A DNA stretch of 64,000 nt from Sinomonas gamaensis (GTDB taxonomy: Bacteria > Actinomycetota > Actinomycetes > Actinomycetales > Micrococcaceae). The notes beneath the pieces are model-generated. The model was not told the origin of the DNA, ran no database searches, and worked only from the letters and a program-made list of their open reading frames with translations. Within the stretch, counting starts at the first letter, position 1. Every line of letters begins with the position of its first letter. Positions 58,286 through 64,000 of this stretch are shown here, one piece after another. The position numbers were made by a program, and so were the translations under genes. The stretch spans positions 49,543-113,542 of the forward strand of contig NZ_SSCL01000013.1 in assembly GCF_005876955.1 (NCBI RefSeq), in the 5' to 3' direction.

Positions 58286-59167
58286 TCAGAGCTGCTGCAG
58301 CAGGTCTTGGACCGAGTTGAGCACCTGGTTGGGGCGGAAGGGATACGTTTGGATGTCGGCCTGCTGCGTGATGCCGGACAGGACCAGCACGGTGTGCAGC
58401 CCGGCCTCCATGCCGGCCACGATGTCGGTGTCCATGCGGTCGCCGATCATCGCGGTCGTCTCGGAGTGGGCGTCGATCTGGTTCATCGCGGACCTGAACA
58501 TCATGGGATTGGGTTTTCCAATCGTGTACGGCTCGCGTCCCGTGGCCTTCGTGATGAGGGCGGCGATGGCTCCTGTCGCGGGAAGGATGCCCTCCTTCGA
58601 GGGTCCGGTGGCATCGGGATTCGTGGCGATGAAGCGGGCGCCGTCGACGATCAGGCGGATCGCGGTCGTGATCGCGTTGAACGAATAGGTCCGGGTCTCC
58701 CCGAGCACCACGTAGTCGGGGTCCTGATCGGTGAGGATCATGCCGGCCTCGTGGAGCGCCGTCGTCAGTCCCGCCTCGCCGATGCAATAGACGCGGGCGC
58801 CGGGCATCTGGTCCTTGATGAAGACGGCGGTCGCGAGCGCCGACGTCCAGATGTTCTCCTCCGGGATCGACAGCCCCGAAGAACGGAGGCGCGCCGCGAG
58901 GTCGCGCGGGGTGAAGATCGAGTTGTTGGTGAGGACGAGGAAGCGGCGTGACGTGTCGACCCATCGCTGGATGAGTTCCGGGGCGCCCGGGATGGGATGG
59001 TTCTCGTGCACGAGAACGCCATCCATGTCCGTCAGCCAGCATTCAATCTCCTGGCCGCTGCGGTACACGACGCGCTGCTGGGCTGGCGTTGGCGAAGGCA
59101 CGGTGTCCCGATCCGGGGGTGTGGAGAGATCCTCGTGTTCTGCCGTGACGGCAGCGGAGTCAGCCAT
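58286..59167 (-). CDS. HAD-IIA family phosphatase (NagD-like)
   Basis: 293 residues. WLTDMDGVLVHENHPIPGA holds the nucleophile Asp; FLVLTNNS is motif II; YTIGKPNPMMF holds the Lys; AMIGDRMDTDIVAGMEAGL is motif III. The cap lies between motifs II and III as in NagD/AraL/4-nitrophenylphosphatase proteins. The likely role is dephosphorylation of sugar or nucleotide phosphates. The ATG at 59167 is chosen; upstream in-frame codons to 59257 lie in the divergent promoter region. Confidence 0.88.
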   Translation of the reverse strand: MADSAAVTAEHEDLSTPPDRDTVPSPTPAQQRVVYRSGQEIECWLTDMDGVLVHENHPIPGAPELIQRWVDTSRRFLVLTNNSIFTPRDLAARLRSSGLSIPEENIWTSALATAVFIKDQMPGARVYCIGEAGLTTALHEAGMILTDQDPDYVVLGETRTYSFNAITTAIRLIVDGARFIATNPDATGPSKEGILPATGAIAALITKATGREPYTIGKPNPMMFRSAMNQIDAHSETTAMIGDRMDTDIVAGMEAGLHTVLVLSGITQQADIQTYPFRPNQVLNSVQDLLQQL

Positions 59168-59250
59168 ACGGGCTAGTCTTCCACCTCGCTTGGACTCTGA
59201 GGCAATGACCTTGCCCACATCCTCAGATGCGGAATAAGGGCCCAACAGCC

Positions 59251-59271
59251 TCCGCAATTGCGGAATATACT
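59251..59271 (+). promoter_or_regulatory. Palindrome and -10 of the molybdate operon
   Basis: TCCGCAATTGCGGA (59251-59264) is a perfect 14-bp palindrome touching the -10 TATACT (59266-59271). The ATG at 59278 is 6 nt further, so the mRNA should be leaderless. The palindrome is a good candidate for autoregulation by the HTH protein encoded next. Confidence 0.55.
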
Positions 59272-59277
59272 TCCGTC

Positions 59278-59685
59278 ATGCCTCTTATCCGCATCGCGGA
59301 GGCCGCGAGCCTCCTCGGCGTCAGCGACGACACCGTGAGGCGCTGGGTCGATTCCGGAGCGCTCAGCGCGACGAAGGACGCCGCGGGGCGTGCCGCGATC
59401 GACGGCGCAGAACTCGCCGAGCACGCGCGCCAGCAGGCGAACGCGCCCAAGGACGCGAGCGGCGTTGCCCGGTCGGCGCGGAACAGCTTCGTGGGCCTGG
59501 TGACCAACGTGATCCAGGACAAGGTCATGGCACAGGTCGAGCTGCAGTGCGGGCCATATCGCGTGGTTTCCCTCATGAGTTCGGAGGCCGTGCGCGACCT
59601 CGGCCTCGAGCCCGGCAGCGTGGCAACGGCCGTGGTGAAGGCAACGACCGTCATCATCGAAACCCCGGGAGGGAAGACCTCGTGA
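59278..59685 (+). CDS. HTH-TOBE molybdate-responsive regulator
   Basis: 135 residues from ATG 59278. Residues 3-45 form an excisionase/MerR-like helix-turn-helix (LIRIAEAASLLGVSDDTVRRWVDSGAL); residues 66-130 form a Mop/TOBE domain (SARNSFVGLVTNVIQDKVMAQVELQCG...VATAVVKATTVIIE) that binds molybdate. This actinobacterial protein replaces ModE. It overlaps modA by 4 bp and is expected to sense molybdate and control the operon. Confidence 0.85.
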   Translation: MPLIRIAEAASLLGVSDDTVRRWVDSGALSATKDAAGRAAIDGAELAEHARQQANAPKDASGVARSARNSFVGLVTNVIQDKVMAQVELQCGPYRVVSLMSSEAVRDLGLEPGSVATAVVKATTVIIETPGGKTS

Positions 59686-60467
59686 AGCGCTCCCTCTCGG
59701 CGGCCGCCGTCGTCGTCCTCGCTGGGCTGCTCACCGGGTGCGGGGGAGGGCCGCGGGCAGGCAATGGCGTCGGCCCGTCGTCAACCTCCGGCGGCGCGAG
59801 CCTCACCGTCTTCGCGGCGGCCTCCCTCAGGGCGACGTTCACGGAACTCGGGCACGAGTTCGAAGCCGCCCACCCAGGAACGAAAGTCACTTTCAGCTTC
59901 GGCGGATCGTCGGATCTCGTGGCCCAGCTCCAGAATGGCGCGCCCGCGGATGTGTTCGCTTCAGCCGACGAGGCGAACATGACCAAGGCAACCACGGCAG
60001 GCCTCACCACCGGCGCCCCTCAGATCTTCGCCACCAACGTGCTCGAGATCGCCGTCCCAAAGGGCAACCCGGCCGGAATCCACTCGTTCCAGGACCTCGC
60101 GAAGTCGGGGACCCGGCTCGTCGTCTGCGCGCAGCAGGTCCCGTGCGGGGCTGCCGCGCAGAAGGCGGCGCAGGTCGCGGGCGTCGCTCTCAAGCCGGTG
60201 AGCGAGGAGCAGTCGGTCACAGACGTGCTGGGCAAGGTGATTTCCGGTGACGCCGACGCGGGGCTCGTCTACGTCACCGACGCCAAAGGCGCCGGCGGAA
60301 AGGTGGACGGCGTGAATTTCAGCGAGTCCTCGGCGGCGGTGAACCGCTACCCGATCGCGGCACTCAAGGGAGTGAAGGACTCGGCGCTCGCGCAGGAGTT
60401 CGTCGACTTCGTCCGCGGCAGCCAAGGGCGGAAAGTGCTCGGCGATGCCGGCTTCGGCGCGCCGTAG
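59682..60467 (+). CDS. modA: Molybdate ABC transporter substrate-binding lipoprotein
   Basis: 261 residues, GTG overlapping the regulator's stop. The lipobox LTGC is at about residues 17-20. [47 protein letters not shown] and [13 protein letters not shown] are ModA signatures, including oxyanion-binding Ser/Ala positions. It delivers molybdate to ModB. Confidence 0.93.
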   Translation: MKRSLSAAAVVVLAGLLTGCGGGPRAGNGVGPSSTSGGASLTVFAAASLRATFTELGHEFEAAHPGTKVTFSFGGSSDLVAQLQNGAPADVFASADEANMTKATTAGLTTGAPQIFATNVLEIAVPKGNPAGIHSFQDLAKSGTRLVVCAQQVPCGAAAQKAAQVAGVALKPVSEEQSVTDVLGKVISGDADAGLVYVTDAKGAGGKVDGVNFSESSAAVNRYPIAALKGVKDSALAQEFVDFVRGSQGRKVLGDAGFGAP

Positions 60468-61263
60468 CCCCCGCGGCTACACGGGCATCCCGCGCTGGGT
60501 CTACGTCCCGGCTGCAGTAGGCCTGCTGTTCGTGGTCGTCCCGTTCGTGGGGATTCTGGCGCGCGTCGACTGGGCGCACTTCGTGCCTCTCATCACGTCG
60601 GAATCTTCGCTTGCGGCCCTTCGGCTGAGTCTCGAGACGGCGCTGGCGAGCACGGCCGCGTGCCTCCTGATCGGAGTTCCTATGGCGCTGGTTCTCGCGC
60701 GCGGACCCGTCCGAGGGCGGCGATGGCTCCGTGGGCTAGTCCTCCTGCCGCTCGTGCTGCCGCCCGTCGTCGGCGGTCTCGCGCTGCTGTACACGTTCGG
60801 CAGGGTCGGCTTCGTGGGTCGATGGCTCGAGGTGGCTGGCCTCCAGATCGCCTTCACGACCATGGCCGTCGTCATGGCCCAGGCCTTCGTGTCCCTGCCC
60901 TTCCTCGTGGTGAGCCTCGAGGGTGGGCTGCGCACGGCCGGCGGGCGCTACGAGGCGGTCGCCGCGACCCTCGGCGCGGCCCCGAGCCATGTGTTCCGTC
61001 GGGTCACCCTCCCCTTGGTCCTCCCGGGGCTGGTCTCGGGACTCGTGCTCTCCTTCGCCCGCAGCCTGGGCGAGTTCGGCGCCACGCTCACCTTCGCGGG
61101 CAGCCTCCAAGGCGTGACGAGGACACTGCCGCTCGAGGTGTACCTCCAGCGCGAGGTCGATCCCGATGCCGCCGTCGCCCTCGCGCTCGTGCTGGTGGTC
61201 CTCGCGGGAGCCGTGGTCGGGATCGTGTACGGGCGGCGCGCGGCTGGGACGGCAGAACGATGA
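60445..61263 (+). CDS. modB: Molybdate ABC transporter permease
   Basis: 272 residues with about six helices. The cytoplasmic loop [26 protein letters not shown] (about 167-192) is the EAA motif. The ATG at 60445 overlaps modA by 23 bp. It forms the channel dimer with the ModC ATPase encoded next. Confidence 0.9.
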   Translation: MPASARRSPRGYTGIPRWVYVPAAVGLLFVVVPFVGILARVDWAHFVPLITSESSLAALRLSLETALASTAACLLIGVPMALVLARGPVRGRRWLRGLVLLPLVLPPVVGGLALLYTFGRVGFVGRWLEVAGLQIAFTTMAVVMAQAFVSLPFLVVSLEGGLRTAGGRYEAVAATLGAAPSHVFRRVTLPLVLPGLVSGLVLSFARSLGEFGATLTFAGSLQGVTRTLPLEVYLQREVDPDAAVALALVLVVLAGAVVGIVYGRRAAGTAER

Positions 61264-62336
61264 CCTTCAGCCTGCGGGCCGTCGTGCTGGAGCGCAGCCT
61301 CGACGCGGAGTTCGACGTGCTGGACGGGGAGACCATCGCCGTCCTCGGGCCGAACGGCGCAGGCAAGTCGACGCTGTTCGGGCTCGCCGCAGGGCTGTTG
61401 CGACCCGACGAGGGTCGCGCGGAGCTCGACGGCCGCGTCCTGTTCGACACCCGAACCGGGGCGTGGGTGCCCCCGCACGCGCGGGGGGTCGCGCTCCTGG
61501 CCCAGGATCCCCTGCTCTTCCCCCATCTCACCGTGCTCGAGAACGTCGCCTTCGGACCCCGCGCGGCCGGGGCCTCACGCCGGGCGGCCAAGGCAGCCGC
61601 GGAGCGCTGGCTTGCCGAGGTCGACGCCGTCGCGCTCGCCGACCGTCGCCCCACGCAGCTTTCCGGCGGGCAGGCGCAGCGCATCGCCGTCGCCCGTGCC
61701 CTCGCCACCGAACCCCGGCTCCTCCTGCTCGACGAACCGTTCGCCGCACTCGACGTCGCTGCCGCCCCCGCCCTGCGCCGCCTCCTTCGTCGCGTGCTCG
61801 CCGGCCGAACCGCGCTCGTCATCACCCACGAGGTGCTCGACGCGCACCTCCTCGCCGACCGCGTCGTGGTCCTCGAGCGCGGCAAGGTTGCCGAGCAGGG
61901 GCCGACGGCGGCGCTCCTCGAGCGCCCCCGCAGCCACTTCGCGGCGGGGCTGGCGGGGCTCAACTTCGTGCGGGGGAGGGCGACGGCGGAAGGTCGCCTC
62001 GCAGTGGACGGGCTGGGCGAGGTGTCGGGAACTCTCGGGTCCGACGACGGCGGATCCCCCGCCCCTGGCAGCGACGCCGTCGCGGTCTTCCGCCCCGCGG
62101 ACGTCGCGCTCTTCCGTCCGGAGAGCGTGCCGCACGGTTCGCCTCGCAACGCGTGGCGGGCGGTGGTCGAGGAGCTCGAACCGAGGGGACCGCAGGTCCG
62201 GGTCCACTCTGCGGCCGGCGGGGCCCGCGTCGTCGCGGACCTCACCGCCGCTGCCGCCGCCGACCTCGATCTCGCCCCGGGCACCGCCGTCGTCCTCGTG
62301 GCAAAGGCCGCCGCGGTGAGTGTCTACCCGGCGTAG
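61260..62336 (+). CDS. modC: Molybdate ABC transporter ATPase
   Basis: 358 residues, ATG overlapping the modB stop (ATGA). Walker [14 protein letters not shown]-loop [12 protein letters not shown], signature [15 protein letters not shown] and Walker [13 protein letters not shown] are followed by a C-terminal TOBE domain (about 285-355: [24 protein letters not shown]), as in ModC. Confidence 0.92.
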   Translation: MTFSLRAVVLERSLDAEFDVLDGETIAVLGPNGAGKSTLFGLAAGLLRPDEGRAELDGRVLFDTRTGAWVPPHARGVALLAQDPLLFPHLTVLENVAFGPRAAGASRRAAKAAAERWLAEVDAVALADRRPTQLSGGQAQRIAVARALATEPRLLLLDEPFAALDVAAAPALRRLLRRVLAGRTALVITHEVLDAHLLADRVVVLERGKVAEQGPTAALLERPRSHFAAGLAGLNFVRGRATAEGRLAVDGLGEVSGTLGSDDGGSPAPGSDAVAVFRPADVALFRPESVPHGSPRNAWRAVVEELEPRGPQVRVHSAAGGARVVADLTAAAAADLDLAPGTAVVLVAKAAAVSVYPA

Positions 62337-62345
62337 GGTGACCTC

Positions 62346-62678
62346 GTGTCGCTCCTTCGGTCGATCCTGCTCTTCGTGCTCGCTGCCGTCTTCGAGATCG
62401 GCGGTGCGTGGCTCGTGTGGCAGGGTATTCGGGAGCAGCGCGGCTGGGTGTGGGTCGGCCTCGGCGTCATCGCCCTGGGGCTCTACGGCTTTGTGGCGAC
62501 GCTCCAGCCGGACGCGCACTTCGGACGGATCCTCGCCGCCTACGGCGGCGTGTTCGTGGTCGGTTCGCTCGCGTGGGGCATGGTGTTCGACGGGTACCAA
62601 CCCGACCGGTACGACATCATGGGTGCCGCCGTCTGCCTCGTGGGCATGGCCGTGATCATGTACGCGCCGCGGCCCTGA
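62346..62678 (+). CDS. YnfA/UPF0060 family membrane protein
   Basis: 110 residues from GTG 62346. Four helices and the family motif [19 protein letters not shown] near the start, with [20 protein letters not shown] and [20 protein letters not shown] at the end. The family is small-multidrug-resistance-like; its function is uncertain. It follows modC by 9 bp. Confidence 0.88.
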   Translation: MSLLRSILLFVLAAVFEIGGAWLVWQGIREQRGWVWVGLGVIALGLYGFVATLQPDAHFGRILAAYGGVFVVGSLAWGMVFDGYQPDRYDIMGAAVCLVGMAVIMYAPRP

Positions 62679-62696
62679 CGTGAATAGGCTTGACGG

Positions 62697-63338
62697 GTGA
62701 CTGAACAGGGCGAAGAACGCGAGATGGAGGTCGGCGTCGGCCCGTGGGAGGGACCGTGGCCGGAGGGCGACCACTGGGATCCCGACCTTCTCGCCAACGG
62801 TGACCGCCGCAACGTCCTGGACCGTTACCGGTACTGGAAGCACGACGCCATCGTCGCCGAACTCGATACCCGCCGCCACGAGTTCCACGTGGCGATCGAG
62901 AACTGGCAGCACGACCTCAACATCGGAACGGTGGTGCGCACCGCGAACGCGTTCCTCGCCAAGGAGGTCCACATCATCGGACGACGGCGGTGGAATCGTC
63001 GCGGGGCCATGGTCACCGACCGCTACCAGCATGTGCGGCATCACCCGACCGTCGACGACTTCGTGGAGTGGGCTCGCTCGGAAGAACTGGCGATCCTCGG
63101 CGTGGACATCTTCCCCGACTCCGTGCCGCTCGAGACCTACGACCTGCCGCGGCGCTGCGTCCTGGTCTTCGGCCAGGAGGGGCCCGGGTTGACGCCGGAG
63201 GTGCACAACGCCGCGGAGGCCACGCTGTCGATCGAGCAGTTCGGCTCGACCCGATCGATCAACGCCGCCTCGGCCGCGGCCATCGCAATGCACGCCTGGA
63301 TCCGGCGCCACGTGTTCGATCAGTCGCCTCGGCGGTGA
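62697..63338 (+). CDS. TrmH/SpoU family RNA methyltransferase
   Basis: 213 residues, GTG start. The SPOUT knot motifs are visible: NWQHDLNIGTVVRTANAFL (motif 1), RCVLVFGQEGPGLTPEV (motif 2) and IEQFGSTRSINAASAAAIAMHAW (motif 3). It would methylate a ribose 2'-OH in rRNA or tRNA with S-adenosylmethionine; the target base is not known. A 15-bp repeat array starts at its stop codon. Confidence 0.88.
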   Translation: MTEQGEEREMEVGVGPWEGPWPEGDHWDPDLLANGDRRNVLDRYRYWKHDAIVAELDTRRHEFHVAIENWQHDLNIGTVVRTANAFLAKEVHIIGRRRWNRRGAMVTDRYQHVRHHPTVDDFVEWARSEELAILGVDIFPDSVPLETYDLPRRCVLVFGQEGPGLTPEVHNAAEATLSIEQFGSTRSINAASAAAIAMHAWIRRHVFDQSPRR

Positions 63339-63397
63339 GCCCGGGCTCGGTCAGCCCGGGCTCGGTCAGCCCGGGCGCGGTCAGCCCGGGCGCGGTC
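63338..63397. repeat. Four 15-bp direct repeats between convergent stop codons
   Basis: AGCCCGGGCTCGGTC at 63338 and 63353, then AGCCCGGGCGCGGTC at 63368 and 63383, exact 15-bp steps. Each unit holds the palindrome CCCGGG. The array exactly fills the space between the methyltransferase stop and the DUF3052 stop. Confidence 0.85.
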
Positions 63398-63764
63398 AGC
63401 GCGTGCGGAAGGCCGGGCGGAAGCGCAGGGCCGACCACACGTCGTCGAGAGAGACCTGCCGGACGGGGTCGACCCCGCGGGCGATGAGCTCCTCGGCGAG
63501 GAGGTCACGGTTGAGGTCGGTGCCCAGCTTCTTCGCTTTCGGGTACGCGAACCACGCCAAACGGTCGGCGAGCGCGGCTTCGATGCCAGGCTGCGCCGCC
63601 GATTCGAGCTCGGAGCGATCCTTCACGAACACAATCGTCACGTCGGCGGCCTCTGGCTGGTCGGAAACGGTGAACGGCCCCTCGATAGTCGGGCCGTCGG
63701 CGGGCGAGTTCACCACCGCAACGCTCGACTCGGGCTTGATCTGCAGCTTCTCCCAGAGTTCCAC
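63396..63764 (-). CDS. DUF3052 family protein
   Basis: 122 residues from GTG 63764 (the frame is open further upstream but shows no protein character). LWEKLQIKPESSVAVVNSPADG and VTIVFVKDRSELE are followed by ADRLAWFAYPKAKKLGTDLNRDLL and VDPVRQVSLDDVWSALRFRP, the standard layout of this small soluble actinobacterial family (about 120-140 residues). The function is not known. Confidence 0.85.
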   Translation of the reverse strand: MELWEKLQIKPESSVAVVNSPADGPTIEGPFTVSDQPEAADVTIVFVKDRSELESAAQPGIEAALADRLAWFAYPKAKKLGTDLNRDLLAEELIARGVDPVRQVSLDDVWSALRFRPAFRTR

Positions 63765-63880
63765 CCCTCTAGTATCGGGCGCCCCGTCGTCCTGTCCGGT
63801 TGATCTTTCCCAATCGGGTCCGGAGGCGGCGTTTTGCCCGGTTCTGCCGTGTCGCTGTTCGAGAAACGGACTGGGCGGTC

Positions 63881-64000
63881 TCAAGGAGTGTTGGCAACGG
63901 CTGCTGCGAGGTCTTCGAGGAAGACTTCTCGCGGTGTCCTGAAGCCTAGTGCCTTGCGTGGCCGGTTGTTCATCTCGAAGGCGATGGCGTCGAGGTAGGC
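63881..64000 (-). mobile_element. IS30-family transposase, C-terminal end (cut by window edge)
   Basis: The last 39 codons of a leftward gene: AYLDAIAFEMNNRPRKALGF, then RTPREVFLEDLAAAVANTP and a stop at 63881-63883. The block NNRPRKxLGxxTPxEVF is the typical end of IS30-type transposases. The element's terminal inverted repeat should lie in 63765-63880 but cannot be defined without its other end. Confidence 0.85.

Noticed and set aside
57894..59042. Leftward 382-codon open frame rich in ARPKSGPLTPKS repeats
   Set aside because: Its repeats come from the 21-bp array, which is open in several frames, and the rest is a shadow of the HAD gene read in another frame.

Overview
The window is about 64 kb of high-GC (roughly two-thirds G+C) chromosomal DNA from an actinobacterium. 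An Asp23/AmaP envelope operon, DUF3618 and holin-like genes, DUF3052, GTG starts, LacI-controlled sugar ABC operons and a lactococcin-972-type bacteriocin together point to the Micrococcaceae (Arthrobacter/Sinomonas-like). The genus is an inference from gene content. The left end cuts an aromatic-acid-type MFS gene and the right end cuts an IS30-type transposase; otherwise this is mostly a carbohydrate-catabolism region.

Layout. (1) 1-5.8 kb: partial AAHS-type MFS, a TetR regulator, then an MFS plus GH3 glycosidase pair whose promoter carries a TetR-like palindrome. (2) 5.8-11.5 kb: decayed DNA (MerR remnant with its operator, broken YCII gene), then small genes and a rifampin-phosphotransferase-like enzyme. 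(3) 11.5-14.6 kb: an MFS plus quinone-oxidoreductase-like pair diverging from a TetR gene across two related operators. (4) 14.6-20.1 kb: secreted M23 peptidase, GH51 arabinofuranosidase with a sugar-binding lipoprotein but no permeases, and a divergent LacI regulator. (5) 20.2-22.5 kb: Asp23/AmaP-type operon. (6) 22.5-27.3 kb: complete disaccharide-type ABC importer and its LacI regulator. (7) 27.4-32.5 kb: envelope-stress-like trio, xthA, nadE and small genes. (8) 32.4-46.0 kb: hexuronate catabolism: Gfo/Idh dehydrogenases, TIM-barrel epimerases, LacI regulator, ABC importer, uxaC, fructuronate-reductase-type dehydrogenase, enolase-superfamily mannonate dehydratase, gluconokinase. (9) 46.2-51.2 kb: phosphodiesterase, Stealth phosphotransferase, pyrE, alpha/beta hydrolase, membrane protein. 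(10) 51.3-54.6 kb: GH65 disaccharide phosphorylase and beta-phosphoglucomutase. (11) 54.6-57.8 kb: lactococcin-972-type bacteriocin with membrane protein and ABC ATPase. (12) 58.3-64 kb: HAD phosphatase, molybdate operon, small membrane protein, RNA methyltransferase, DUF3052.

How it works together. Two LacI-type regulons can be read from the DNA. Operators of the form GTAAGCGyTTGC lie on the -35 region of both the disaccharide ABC operon and the GH65/beta-PGM operon 29 kb away, so import and phosphorolysis of one alpha-disaccharide are probably co-controlled. Operators related to TTGGCAAnCGnTTGCCAA sit on the -35 of three uronate-region promoters, including the intergenic region next to the LacI gene itself.

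The least explained feature is a set of intergenic arrays at gene ends, made of short modules (often exactly 21 bp) laid out as forward copies followed by inverted copies. The bacteriocin cassette lies between a 7-copy and an inverted 14-copy 21-bp array of the same family, and the left array is translated as a heptad-repeat tail on its ABC ATPase.
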